From positions 30,314-94,313 of the forward strand of contig JAMPYF010000015.1 of NCBI GenBank assembly GCA_023700805.1: a stretch of DNA of 64,000 nt. The letters run 5' to 3'. A program made the position numbers and the translations under genes. The first letter of the stretch is position 1, and the number at the start of each line of letters is the position of its first letter. Positions 56,589 through 64,000 of this stretch are shown here, one piece after another. Origin of the DNA: Sulfuritalea sp. (lineage in GTDB: Bacteria; Pseudomonadota; Gammaproteobacteria; Burkholderiales; Rhodocyclaceae). The notes under the pieces were generated by a model. The model worked only from the letters and a program-made list of their open reading frames with translations, did not search any database and was not told the origin of the DNA.

Positions 56589-56773
56589 GCGACGACGAGA
56601 AGATCCGCCGCGCGGTGCGGCGCACCGTCGGCATCGCGGCCCTGAAGCGGATTCGCCGCATCGTCGATGCCGACGACGCGCTGGAAGCCGCCAAGCGGCG
56701 CTGGGCGCGGCGCCTGGGCATCCTCTTCCTGCTGGCCGCCATCCTTGCTCTGGCCTGGATGCTGATCCGATAG
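56585..56773 (+). CDS. Small membrane protein
   Basis: 62 residues from a GTG at 56585 that overlaps the apbE stop (GTGA). The first 40 residues are charged and helical (DDEKIRRAVRRTVGIAALKRIRRIVDADDALEAAKRRW), the last 18 are one membrane helix. Similar small proteins accompany apbE in other bacteria; the role is unknown. Confidence 0.6.
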   Translation: MSDDEKIRRAVRRTVGIAALKRIRRIVDADDALEAAKRRWARRLGILFLLAAILALAWMLIR

Positions 56774-56782
56774 AATGCAGCC

Positions 56783-57172
56783 ATGATCGGCATTTTCCTT
56801 CTCACCCACAGCACCTACGGCGAAGCCCTGATCCAGTGCGCCTGCCACGTGCTCAACAAGCGCCCGCTGCAGATCGTGCAGCTCGGCGTTGCCGCGCAGG
56901 ACGATCCGCTGGATACCCTGCCGCTCGCGCGCGACATGATCAAGCTGGTCGATACCGGACGCGGCGTGCTGATCATGACCGACATCTACGGCGCCACACC
57001 GTCCAATCTGGCGATCAAGCTGCTCGAACCGGGGCGCATCGAAGGCATCGCCGGGGTCAACCTGCCGATGCTGCTGCGCGCCCTGACCTACCGCGACAAG
57101 GACATGGACACCCTCGTCACCCGCGCCATCGCCGGCGGTCGCGACGGCGTGCTCAACATGCTAAAACACTGA
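56783..57172 (+). CDS. PTS EIIA domain protein (mannose-type)
   Basis: 129 residues beginning MIGIFLLTHSTYGEALIQCA, with the phosphorylated His9 and the MTDIYGATPSNLAIKLL motif of the EIIA-Man/Fru-type fold. No EIIB or EIIC is in the neighbourhood; instead HPr and EI follow. This is a regulatory phosphotransfer chain rather than a sugar uptake system. A structured repeat separates it from HPr. Confidence 0.9.
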   Translation: MIGIFLLTHSTYGEALIQCACHVLNKRPLQIVQLGVAAQDDPLDTLPLARDMIKLVDTGRGVLIMTDIYGATPSNLAIKLLEPGRIEGIAGVNLPMLLRALTYRDKDMDTLVTRAIAGGRDGVLNMLKH

Positions 57173-57174
57173 TG

Positions 57175-57289
57175 CCGACTTATTCCCCAGCCCCTTTTCC
57201 GAGAAAAGGGGTGACAACGGTTCAGCGACTTCGTCGCTTCCACTGCGCTGGACGCACGCCCCCTTGGGGCGGCCCGGCGGAGGCGTGAC
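57175..57289 (+). repeat. Structured intergenic repeat, copy R4
   Basis: Stem 1 CCCCTTTTC-CGA-GAAAAGGGG (fully paired), TGACAACGGTTC, stem 2 AGCGAC-TTC-GTCGCT, CCTTGGGGCGGCCCGGCGGA. Same strand as the genes; its 3' end supplies a GGAGG-like site just before the HPr start. Confidence 0.88.
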
Positions 57290-57559
57290 ATGCCACGCGC
57301 CGAAGCCGAAATCCTCAACAAGCTGGGCCTGCATGCCCGCGCCTCGGCCAAGCTGACCCAGCTTGCCGGTTCGTTTCCCTGCGAGGTCTGGATGGAGCGC
57401 GGCAGCCGCCGCATCAACGCCAAGAGCATCATGGGAGTGATGATGCTGGCCGCCGGCAAGGGCTCCACGGTGACCATCGACACCGACGGCGAACGCGCCG
57501 AGGAAGCCTTGCAGGCCATGCTCAAGCTGATCGCCAGCAAGTTCGGCGAAAGCGAGTGA
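57290..57559 (+). CDS. ptsH: Phosphocarrier protein HPr
   Basis: 89 residues. The active-site helix start LNKLGLHARASAKLTQLAG carries His15, and Ser46 lies in AKSIMGVMML. HPr accepts phosphate from EI and passes it to EIIA. Having the Ser46 site does not prove an HPr kinase here. The two flanking gaps hold structured repeats. Confidence 0.93.
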   Translation: MPRAEAEILNKLGLHARASAKLTQLAGSFPCEVWMERGSRRINAKSIMGVMMLAAGKGSTVTIDTDGERAEEALQAMLKLIASKFGESE

Positions 57560-57562
57560 ACT

Positions 57563-57672
57563 GCCCACCCCTCATTCCCCGCCCCATGGGCGGGGATGAC
57601 AACGGTTCGCCGGCGATGCCGGCTCCGGACAACGCTTGCCCCGCCTTGGGGCGGCCCGACGGCGGGGCGCAA
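57563..57672 (+). repeat. Structured intergenic repeat, copy R5
   Basis: Stem 1 CCCCGCCCATGGGCGGGG, ATGACAACGGTTCGC, stem 2 GCCGGC-GAT-GCCGGC, stem 3 CCGCCTTGGGGCGG. It fills the whole gap between HPr and EI. Confidence 0.85.
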
Positions 57673-57674
57673 CC

Positions 57675-59414
57675 GTGACCTTCAGCCTGCACGGCCAGGC
57701 TGTCTCCGGCGGCATCGCGATCGGGCGTGCGCACCTGGTTTCGCATGCGATTCTGGAAGTCGCCCAGTACCAGCTGCGTGAGCGCGACGTGCCGGCCGAA
57801 CTGCTGCGCTTCGACCAGGCCGTGGCCGCCGCCGGCGCCGAGCTTCATGCCCTGCGCGCCGAAGCCTGCGTGCCGGGCGCGCCGGCCGAGCTGTCCGCTT
57901 TCGTCGACCTGCACTCGATGATCCTCGCCGACCCGGCGCTCACCGACGGCGTGCGCGAGCTGATCCGCGAGCGCCGCTGCAATGCCGAGTGGGCCATGGT
58001 GCAGCAGATGCAGCTGGTGGTCGACCAGTTCGACGAATTCGAGGACGCCTACCTGCGCGAGCGCAAGCAGGACATCGTGCAGGTGGTCGAGCGCGTGCTG
58101 CGCGTGCTGCTGGGCAAGACCCGCAAGCTGGCCAAGCGCAAGACGACCACCGACGACGACCTGATCGTGGTCGCCAACGATCTGTCGCCGGCCGACACCA
58201 TCCAGTTCAAGAGCCTCAAGATCGGCGGCTTCGTCACCGATCTCGGCGGTTCCACTTCGCATACCGCGATCGTCGCGCGCAGCCTGGCCATTCCGGCGGT
58301 GGTCGGCATGCAGCATGCGCGGCCGCTGATCCAGGACGACGACCTGCTGATCGTCGACGGCACGCGCGGCGTGCTGATCGTCGATCCCGACATCGGCGTG
58401 CTGCAGGAATACCGCCTGCGCAAGTCCGAGCTGGAACTCGAACGCTCCAAGCTCAAGCGCCTGGTCAGCGGCCGTTCGCGCACGCTCGACGGCGAGACCG
58501 TGGAACTGCAGGCCAACATCGAACTGCCGCAGGACGCCGAGCGCGCCAGGGAAGTCGGCGCCGACGGCGTCGGCCTGTTCCGCACCGAGTACCTGTTCAT
58601 GAACCGCGACGAACTGCCCGACGAAGACGAGCAGTTCGAGGCCTACCGCAGCGTCGCGCGGGCGCTCGGCGGCAAACCGGTCACCATCCGCAGCCTCGAC
58701 ATCGGCGCCGACAAGGAGGCCCGCGCCCTGCGCAATCGCGCCGGCAACCAAGCCGCCACCAATCCGGCGCTGGGCCTGCGCGCGATCCGCTTCTGCCTGG
58801 CCGAGCCGCAGCTGTTCCTGGTGCAGTTGCGGGCGATCCTGCGCGCCTCGCATTACGGCAAGATCCGCCTGCTGATTCCGATGCTGGCGCAGGCCCAGGA
58901 GATCGTGCAGACCCTGGCCCTGATCGACCTGGCGAAAATCCAGTTGCGCGAATCGCGGCACAAGTTCGACGACGGCATGGAAGTCGGCGGCATGATCGAG
59001 ATCCCCGCCGCGGCGCTGTCGCTCGGGCCCTTCCTGCGGCGCCTGGATTTCCTCTCGATCGGCACCAACGACCTGATCCAGTACACGCTGGCGATCGACC
59101 GTACCGACGGCACCGTCGCCCACCTCTACGATCCGCTGCACCCGGCCGTGCTCAAGCTGATCGCCCAGACCATCCAGAGCGCGCAGCGCGTGGCGATGCC
59201 GGTCGCGGTCTGCGGCGAAATGGCCGGCGACCCGAAGCTGACCAAGCTGCTGCTGGGCATGGGCCTGCGCCAGTTCTCGATGCATCCGGCGCAACTGCTC
59301 GAAGTCAAGCAGCAGGTCATGATGGCCGACGCCGCGCAACTGTCGCTGCGCGTTGCGCGCTTGCTGAAATTCGACGAACCCGAGAAAATCAGCGAACTAC
59401 TGGAAAAGCTCTGA
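57675..59414 (+). CDS. ptsI: Phosphoenolpyruvate-protein phosphotransferase (EI)
   Basis: 579 residues. N-terminal phosphohistidine domain with the active His196 in [12 protein letters not shown], and C-terminal PEP-binding barrel with [27 protein letters not shown] and the catalytic-Cys segment [13 protein letters not shown]. It takes phosphate from PEP to HPr. Start is GTG at 57675, directly after the repeat. The stop overlaps metX (TGATG). Confidence 0.94.
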   Translation: MTFSLHGQAVSGGIAIGRAHLVSHAILEVAQYQLRERDVPAELLRFDQAVAAAGAELHALRAEACVPGAPAELSAFVDLHSMILADPALTDGVRELIRERRCNAEWAMVQQMQLVVDQFDEFEDAYLRERKQDIVQVVERVLRVLLGKTRKLAKRKTTTDDDLIVVANDLSPADTIQFKSLKIGGFVTDLGGSTSHTAIVARSLAIPAVVGMQHARPLIQDDDLLIVDGTRGVLIVDPDIGVLQEYRLRKSELELERSKLKRLVSGRSRTLDGETVELQANIELPQDAERAREVGADGVGLFRTEYLFMNRDELPDEDEQFEAYRSVARALGGKPVTIRSLDIGADKEARALRNRAGNQAATNPALGLRAIRFCLAEPQLFLVQLRAILRASHYGKIRLLIPMLAQAQEIVQTLALIDLAKIQLRESRHKFDDGMEVGGMIEIPAAALSLGPFLRRLDFLSIGTNDLIQYTLAIDRTDGTVAHLYDPLHPAVLKLIAQTIQSAQRVAMPVAVCGEMAGDPKLTKLLLGMGLRQFSMHPAQLLEVKQQVMMADAAQLSLRVARLLKFDEPEKISELLEKL

Positions 59415-60544
59415 TGGCAGGAATCGGCATCGTCGCCGCGCAATGCGCGCATTTCACTGAAGCCCTGAAGCTCAAGGGGGGCGGCCTGCTGCCCGCCTTC
59501 GACCTGGTGTATGAGACCTACGGCACCCTCAACGCCGCAAAATCCAACGCCATCCTGGTCTGCCATGCGCTGTCCGGCCATCACCACGTCGCCGGGCGCA
59601 CCGCGGACGAGTTTGGCAAGCCCACGGCCAATATCGGTTGGTGGGACAACATCGTCGGCCCCGGCCGGCCGCTCGACACCGAGCGCTTCTTCATCGTCGG
59701 CGTGAACAACCTCGGCGGCTGCCACGGCTCCACCGGCCCGGCCAGCATCAACCCGGCCACGGCCAAGCCCTGGGGCGCCGATTTCCCGGTGGTCACGGTC
59801 GAGGACTGGGTGGATTCCCAGGCGCGCCTGGCCGACCACCTCGGCATCGAGGCCTGGGCTGCGGTGATGGGCGGTAGCCTGGGCGGCATGCAGGCCATGC
59901 AATGGACGCTGTCCTACCCCGGGCGCGTGCGTCATGCCCTGGTCATCGCCGCGGCGCCCAAGCTGTCGGCCGAGAACATCGCCTTCAACGACGTCGCCCG
60001 CCAGGCCATCCTGACCGACCCGGATTTCCATGGCGGGCACTTCTACGAGCACGGCGTGCGTCCGCTGCGCGGCCTGCGCCTGGCGCGCATGCTGGGCCAC
60101 ATCACCTATCTGTCGGACGACCAGATGGCCGAGAAATTCGGCCGCCGCCTGCGCGTCGGCGCCGGCAGCTACGGCTTCGACGTCGAATTCGAGATCGAAT
60201 CCTACCTGCGCTACCAGGGCGACAAGTTCGCCGGCGTGTTCGACGCCAACACTTATTTGCGCATGACCAAGGCGCTCGACTATTTCGATCCGGCGCTGGA
60301 TTTCGACGACGACCTGGCGCGCGCCCTGGCCCGCGCCCGCGCCGGCTTCCTGGTGGTCGCCTTCACCACCGACTGGCGCTTCTCGCCCGAGCGTTCGCGC
60401 GAGATCGTCCATGCCCTGGTGCACAACGGCCAGGATGTCGCCTATGCCGAAATCGACAGCGCCCACGGCCACGACTCCTTCCTCATGGACGAGCCGCACT
60501 ACCACGCCGTGGTCGCCAACTACCTGAAGCGGATCAAGCCATGA
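59414..60544 (+). CDS. metX: Homoserine O-acyltransferase
   Basis: 376 residues, alpha/beta hydrolase fold. Nucleophile elbow [14 protein letters not shown] with Ser155, [16 protein letters not shown] near the N-terminus, and [17 protein letters not shown]. The C-terminal Asp/His part includes [14 protein letters not shown]. It activates homoserine for methionine synthesis; in this group acetyl or succinyl donors are both known. It is coupled to metW by an ATGA overlap at 60541-60544. Confidence 0.94.
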   Translation: MAGIGIVAAQCAHFTEALKLKGGGLLPAFDLVYETYGTLNAAKSNAILVCHALSGHHHVAGRTADEFGKPTANIGWWDNIVGPGRPLDTERFFIVGVNNLGGCHGSTGPASINPATAKPWGADFPVVTVEDWVDSQARLADHLGIEAWAAVMGGSLGGMQAMQWTLSYPGRVRHALVIAAAPKLSAENIAFNDVARQAILTDPDFHGGHFYEHGVRPLRGLRLARMLGHITYLSDDQMAEKFGRRLRVGAGSYGFDVEFEIESYLRYQGDKFAGVFDANTYLRMTKALDYFDPALDFDDDLARALARARAGFLVVAFTTDWRFSPERSREIVHALVHNGQDVAYAEIDSAHGHDSFLMDEPHYHAVVANYLKRIKP

Positions 60545-61134
60545 ACCATGCCCTCGAGCGTGCCGATTTCGACCTGATCGCCAGCTGGGTGCAGCCCGGC
60601 GAGCGCGTGCTCGATCTCGGCTGCGGCGATGGTTCGCTGTTGAAGCGCCTGATCGCCGAGCGCGGCGCCAAGGGCTACGGCGTCGAGCTCGAAGGCGCCG
60701 CCGTGCTGGCCGCCATCGGCAACGGCATCAACGTCATCCAGGGCAACCTGGAACAGGGATTGTCCGGCTTCGACGACCAGACCTTCAACCACGTGGTGCT
60801 CTCGCGCACCCTGCAGACCGTGCGCCACACCGAGCGCATCCTGAGCGAAATGCTGCGCGTCGGGCGCGAGGCGGTGGTCAGCTTCCCCAACTTCGCCTAC
60901 TGGAAGAACCGCATGGCGGTGATGGCCGGGCGCATGCCGGTGTCGGAAGACCTGCCCTACGAATGGTTCGACACGCCCAACCTGCGCTTCTTCACCCTGC
61001 TGGATTTCGAGGCGCTGTGCGCCAAGATGAGCCTGGTCGTACGCGAGCGGCAGGTGCTCGACGAGGCCGGCCGCCTGGTCCTCGAAGAACCGAACTTTCT
61101 CGGCAGCCTGGCGGTATACCGGCTCGCACGCTGA
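60541..61134 (+). CDS. metW: Methionine biosynthesis protein MetW
   Basis: 197 residues, class I methyltransferase-like: [22 protein letters not shown] and [30 protein letters not shown], matching MetW. MetW acts with MetX in homoserine acylation in betaproteobacteria and is required for methionine prototrophy. Last gene of the ptsI-metX-metW run. Confidence 0.93.
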   Translation: MNHALERADFDLIASWVQPGERVLDLGCGDGSLLKRLIAERGAKGYGVELEGAAVLAAIGNGINVIQGNLEQGLSGFDDQTFNHVVLSRTLQTVRHTERILSEMLRVGREAVVSFPNFAYWKNRMAVMAGRMPVSEDLPYEWFDTPNLRFFTLLDFEALCAKMSLVVRERQVLDEAGRLVLEEPNFLGSLAVYRLAR

Positions 61135-61170
61135 GGCCGGCGCGCGCTGCGCGGCGCCGGCAGTGCTGCC

Positions 61171-61341
61171 TCAGGGAACCGGCTTGACCTCGGTCGCCGG
61201 GGGCGGTGCAGCCGGATCGGGAGTTTCCGGGCTGTCCGGATTTCCGGTCGTGCCTGCCTTGCGCAGGCGCTTTTCCTCTTTCTTGGCCTTCTTTGCGAGG
61301 TCTCTCTGGCGCTTCTCGAACGAATAATTGGGTTTTGCCAT
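61171..61341 (-). CDS. Small conserved basic protein
   Basis: 56 residues starting MAKPNYSFEKRQRDLAKKAKKEEKRLRK, then a Pro/Thr-rich tail (GNPDSPETPDPAAPPPATEVKPVP). Small proteins of this shape (a basic MAKPNYSFEKRQ... head) are widespread in betaproteobacteria with no known function; the lysine-rich helix may bind nucleic acid. Too short for a gene caller with a high length cutoff. Confidence 0.65.
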   Translation of the reverse strand: MAKPNYSFEKRQRDLAKKAKKEEKRLRKAGTTGNPDSPETPDPAAPPPATEVKPVP

Positions 61342-61429
61342 CGCTTGCCTCTGTCAGGGAATGGGTAATGTGAATGCCCCGATTGTACGGCAGTCCGCCT
61401 GCAATTCTGCAGCGCGGCTGCGCCGCCCC

Positions 61430-61717
61430 TCAGGCGTCGTAGGATAGCAGGACCACGTCCGCCGCCTGCTGGCGCAGTGGCACCAGCGCCTGGTAGGCCG
61501 CCGACGAATGCCAGCCGGCGACGGCCTGCTGATCGGGGAACTGGATCACCACCACATCCCGGTGCGTATGCTCGCCCGCCAGGAGCGCCGCCCGCGCGCC
61601 GCGGAAGACCAGTTCCCCGCCCCACGGCGCCAGCGTGGCGGGAACCCGGCTGCGGTACTCGTCCCACTTGCCCGCATCCCTGACGGTGATGTGCCCGATT
61701 ACATAAGCCTTGCCCAT
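61430..61717 (-). CDS. DUF1330 domain-containing protein
   Basis: 95 residues of a dimeric alpha+beta barrel fold: AYVIGHITVRDAGKWDEYRSRVPATLAPWGGELVFRG and VVVIQFPDQQAVAGWHSSAAYQALVPLRQQAADVVLLSYDA. The DUF1330 signature (F.d...A..W..S..Y) is clear. Catalytic role unknown; relatives resemble monooxygenase/ABM proteins. Confidence 0.87.
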   Translation of the reverse strand: MGKAYVIGHITVRDAGKWDEYRSRVPATLAPWGGELVFRGARAALLAGEHTHRDVVVIQFPDQQAVAGWHSSAAYQALVPLRQQAADVVLLSYDA

Positions 61718-61785
61718 TCGATCGCCCCGATGTCCTTTAATTCGCGCCCGCCGCGCTCTAGCCCCGGCCCGGGACCATGGTACAG

Positions 61786-61809
61786 AAAGTTGGCGCTGGC
61801 GACACGGCG
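61786..61809 (+). repeat. 24-bp dispersed repeat, copy N (intergenic)
   Basis: AAAGTTGGCGCTGGCGACAC plus GGCG, an exact match to the consensus. It lies in the 410-bp gap 61718-62127, where I see no convincing gene. Confidence 0.8.
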
Positions 61810-61941
61810 GCGAGGTCCATGCACCCGGCCGGTCCCGCCCCGGCGTTCCTGCCGGACCTCGTCATGGCCCCGCGCCCGTCGCCGACCACGGCACCATCAG
61901 GCGATCGAGATGAACGCTCGTCGTATCCTCCTGCAAGGGGT

Positions 61942-61961
61942 TATGTGCGCTGGCGTACATA
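61942..61961. promoter_or_regulatory. Possible operator palindrome
   Basis: TATGTGCGC-TG-GCGTACATA is an imperfect 20-bp inverted repeat (8 of 9 pairs) 167 bp upstream of the barrel gene. The remaining bases of the gap 61718-62127 show only the dispersed repeat; no other feature is evident. Confidence 0.3.
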
Positions 61962-62127
61962 CCGCGCAGCGGATTCGCCTTATAAGCATAGCGCTACGGA
62001 CGGCGAGTCGGCAGCCGGTTGCGGGAACGCCGCGGCCATCGCTGCGGTCAAAATAATTGTGGCGAAGCGTTGGGCGCATGCGGCGCAGCGCCTGGCCCAG
62101 CCGGGAAACCAGCGGAGGCAAGACACT

Positions 62128-63105
62128 ATGTGGCGACTATTCTGCGTGACCCTGCCGCTGATGCTGGCCAGCGCGGCGCAGGCACAGGAGCTGACCCTGT
62201 TCGCCGGCGGACTCGAAGAGTCCGGGACCCGGCAACGAACCTCCGCGTGGGCCTTCGAGTATCAGCATCCGCTCGGCGAAAACCTGGCCGCCAGTTTTTC
62301 CTGGCTGAACGAAGGCCATGTTCCCGGCCATCATCGCGACGGGCAAGGCATTCAGGTCTGGGGCCGCAGCAATCTGCTCGACCGCCGGCTCTCGCTGGCC
62401 GCCGGCATCGGGCCCTACCGCTATTTCGACACCACGCCGTCGTCGGCCAGCAACGGCTATGCGAACGTCCATGGCTGGGGCACCATCGGCAGCCTGGCGG
62501 CGACCTATTACACCGCAAGCCGCTGGCTGTACCAGATGCGCTTCAACCGCATCGTCACCCCGAACAGCATCGACACCAGCGCGCTGATGTTGGGCATCGG
62601 CTATCTGCTGGAACCGGTGTCCGAGCGCGGGCCGCATGTTTCCGCGCCGCGCCAGCCGGGCCCCACGACGAGCGATGAGATCACGCTGTTTCTGGGCAAG
62701 ACCATCGTCAATAGCTACGAATCGGAACTCAGCACCGCGCGGGCATTCGAATACCGCCGCGGCCTGGCGCGCCATGTCGACCTCACGCTGGGCGTGTTGA
62801 ACGAAGGCGATGCCCGGCTGATCCGGCGCACCGGCGTCACCGCGCAGATATGGGGCGTGCGCGAGGTGCTCGCCAGCGACCGCCTGGTCCTGGGCATCGG
62901 CTTCGGCCCCTACTACGCCGTCGACAGCTACCGCGATGCCGCGCCGGGCGAAGGCGGCGACAGCAAATTCTCCTGGATCTTCACCGCCACCGCCGCCTAC
63001 CGGCTCAGCCCGCAGTGGGCCGCGCGCTTTTCCTGGAATCGCGTCAACACCAACCACCACCGCGACACCGACGTGATCCTGTTCGGCGTCGGCTATCGCT
63101 ATTGA
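62128..63105 (+). CDS. Outer-membrane barrel protein with two tandem repeats
   Basis: 325 residues with a signal peptide (LFCVTLPLMLASAAQAQ). The mature part is two homologous halves of about 150 residues: half 1 starts ELTLFAGGLEESGTRQRTSAWAFEY and half 2 EITLFLGKTIVNSYESELSTARAFEY; both then share FxxLNEG, GxxxQxWG, LxLGIGxGPYxxxD and end with alternating aromatic strands (LMLGIGYLL, ILFGVGYRY). This pattern suggests two 8-stranded barrels or one duplicated barrel, distantly like PagL-type or other small porins, but the PagL catalytic HxSN is not seen. GGAGG upstream of ATG 62128 fixes the start; an in-frame ATG at 61777 lacks support. Confidence 0.72.
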   Translation: MWRLFCVTLPLMLASAAQAQELTLFAGGLEESGTRQRTSAWAFEYQHPLGENLAASFSWLNEGHVPGHHRDGQGIQVWGRSNLLDRRLSLAAGIGPYRYFDTTPSSASNGYANVHGWGTIGSLAATYYTASRWLYQMRFNRIVTPNSIDTSALMLGIGYLLEPVSERGPHVSAPRQPGPTTSDEITLFLGKTIVNSYESELSTARAFEYRRGLARHVDLTLGVLNEGDARLIRRTGVTAQIWGVREVLASDRLVLGIGFGPYYAVDSYRDAAPGEGGDSKFSWIFTATAAYRLSPQWAARFSWNRVNTNHHRDTDVILFGVGYRY

Positions 63106-63147
63106 CGCGGTGCCACGTCCTGGTGGTCTGCTTCGCAAGCGCCACCG

Positions 63148-63222
63148 CATGCCGGACAAGTGCGGCAAGAACGACGCGGCAGACGCCGCCATCTGCGAAG
63201 CGGCGAGCCTCCGGCGAGGAAT
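63148..63222 (+). pseudogene. IS110-family transposase fragment
   Basis: The frame at 63158 reads KCGKNDAADAAICEAAS, matching the conserved start of the IS110-family DEDD transposase domain (usual KNDxxDAxAICEA). Only about 25 residues remain; the frame is cut on both sides. It marks an old insertion. Confidence 0.65.
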
Positions 63223-63317
63223 CACCGATGCATAGCATGCGTCGTTGGTGTGAAGCGGGTTGGACCCGCGCCGAAAATTGCCGCTCCCAGCCATCAGGGA
63301 ATGCAGGTTCAGCAGAA

Positions 63318-63370
63318 AAAATGTGTAACCCATGTCCCCGGACGAATGTGTTACCTATGTTCCCGACCGC
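63318..63370. mobile_element. Possible IS end remnants
   Basis: ATGTGTAACCCATGTCCCCG near 63320 is followed 30 bases later by the related ATGTGTTACCTATGTTCCCG. Paired direct words of this kind are typical of the termini of some IS families (I believe IS481-like). No transposase is attached to them here. Confidence 0.4.
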
Positions 63371-63380
63371 TCAAGCCCGC

Positions 63381-63842
63381 TCATTTGATAGGCAATGACA
63401 TTGGCCCGCACCACATGACTGTGTTGCAAACCAATAGCTGGTTCAGGAAATACCCGCCGCCACACCCACCAAGCCCAAGAAGGAAAGCGGGAAATGGGCG
63501 AACAATCTGGCGCTTTCGTGCGACGAAGGCGGTCGCCACACCAACAACAAATGCACCAGGCAACGAGAAGATATGGCCCAAGCCCAAAAGCCCTTCTGGG
63601 CGGACAGCGCGCCAGTTAGCAGACATAAGTGCAAGCATTGAGATGGCAATGGCGAGCTCGACTCCAGACAAGAATATGGGAGCCGGCCGAATTGCTGCAC
63701 ATACTCCAAGTACAACAACCGGAACGGCGATGTAATACCAAAGCCCCAAATACAGCGCGTCACCCTTGAAGGCGACAAGCGCCACCATAGCAAGTGCGAC
63801 AGCGATGGCGATCGAAACATCAAGAGCGCGTGTGACTGCCAT
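63381..63842 (-). CDS. Hypothetical membrane protein
   Basis: 153 residues with about four hydrophobic segments (ALDVSIAIAVALAMVALVAF, GLWYYIAVPVVVLGVCAAI, VELAIAISMLALMSAN, and FLLGLGGCGGGYFLNQLLV). No family recognised. The region is visibly lower in G+C than the rest of the window and lies between transposase debris and a transposase start, so it is probably imported DNA. Another overlapping minus-strand frame (63443-63823) is a shadow. Confidence 0.5.
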   Translation of the reverse strand: MAVTRALDVSIAIAVALAMVALVAFKGDALYLGLWYYIAVPVVVLGVCAAIRPAPIFLSGVELAIAISMLALMSANWRAVRPEGLLGLGHIFSLPGAFVVGVATAFVARKRQIVRPFPAFLLGLGGCGGGYFLNQLLVCNTVMWCGPMSLPIK

Positions 63843-63851
63843 TAGAGCGGG

Positions 63852-64000
63852 CTAACGAGGGTGTAGAAAAACTCTCTTCATTCGCGCATTCTGCTGTGAA
63901 CCAATTGGAATAACAAGACTCCAAGCGGAAGTTCATCGTGAGAGTCCGCCATGGCCCGCTACAAGCAGATAGACACCAGCCCGCGCCTGATTGCCGTGGA
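63852..64000 (+). mobile_element. Insertion sequence, left end (IS1182-like), cut by window
   Basis: A change of base composition at about 63852 begins with GAGGGTGTAGAAAAACTC, which has the look of a terminal inverted repeat of IS1182-type elements. It is followed 80 bp later by the transposase start. The rest lies outside the window. Confidence 0.6.
63951..64000 (+). CDS. Transposase, N-terminal fragment (IS1182-like)
   Basis: ATG at 63951 opens MARYKQIDTSPRLIAVD. In IS1182-type transposases the start resembles this (a short MxRYK...D.S..., followed by a hydrophobic L/V-rich stretch), so a transposase is the likely product. Only 16 residues are visible, and the assignment rests on that short match. 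Confidence 0.55.
   Translation, partial: MARYKQIDTSPRLIAV

Noticed and set aside
61777..62127. N-terminal extension of the barrel gene starting MVQKVGAGDTA
   Set aside because: It would place the signal peptide about 120 residues inside the protein. The dispersed repeat and a low-complexity stretch fill it; GGAGG lies before the ATG at 62128.

Overview
The window is dense, high-G+C (about two thirds G+C by eye) chromosomal DNA of a betaproteobacterium. The best guess is the Rhodocyclales/Nitrosomonadales side of the class. Supporting this are an S-adenosylhomocysteine riboswitch in front of metH, the metX-metW pair, a DUF1840 gene, gshA-gshB followed by a short EIIA-HPr-EI phosphotransfer operon, polA with a nearby DUF2782 gene, and 6S RNA beside zapA. 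Genes are tightly packed, with many ATGA/GTGA start-stop overlaps.

Layout. 1-8.4 kb: the end of cca, small conserved genes, riboswitch-controlled metH, two rhodaneses and a lipoprotein. 8.4-17.8 kb: a 2-oxoacid dehydrogenase E1alpha-E1beta-E2 operon, then a thioredoxin-like/MFS/enoyl-CoA hydratase run, a DsbA-like/DsbB disulfide pair and an FAD oxidase. 17.8-19 kb: a secreted DsrE-like protein and a HAD phosphatase. 19-25.6 kb: a malonate-use cluster (GntR regulator, malonyl-CoA decarboxylase, TRAP transporter P-Q-M, malonyl-CoA synthetase). 25.6-31.8 kb: acyltransferase, GST, an ECF sigma factor with an unusual anti-sigma factor carrying a DsrE-like periplasmic domain, a divergent secreted DsrE protein, TauE, EVE, 6S RNA, zapA and a zapB-like gene. 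31.9-46.4 kb: a cell-surface glycan island (at least seven glycosyltransferases, asparagine synthetase, FkbM and other methyltransferases, acyltransferase) ending in msbA. 46.5-53 kb: DUF4143 ATPase, polA, LOG-family protein, DUF2782, adenine-type DNA methyltransferase. 53-61.3 kb: gshA, gshB, apbE, EIIA-HPr-EI, metX, metW. 61.4-64 kb: DUF1330, an internally duplicated outer-membrane barrel protein, then a run of mobile-element debris ending in the start of a transposase gene.

Three signals go beyond ordinary gene content. (1) A roughly 24-bp dispersed repeat with core GTTGGCGCTGGCGACACGG occurs about 14 times. At least 12 copies lie inside unrelated genes, and 12 of 14 have the same strand polarity whichever way the host gene runs. 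(2) A roughly 110-bp intergenic repeat occurs five times. Its stems keep pairing while their bases change, and it fits exactly between the stop of one gene and the start of the next. (3) The sigma/anti-sigma-DsrE locus has two mirror-image promoters with identical elements (GGAATAAA, 14 nt, CGTCTTA), suggesting a self-regulated envelope stress or sulfur-sensing system whose sensor and target are related proteins.

Functional links: metH, metX, metW and the SAH riboswitch form the methionine/SAM cycle. gshA/gshB plus the GST form the glutathione part. The two rhodaneses, three DsrE-like domains and TauE hint at periplasmic sulfur handling. The glycan island and msbA build and export surface glycolipid.
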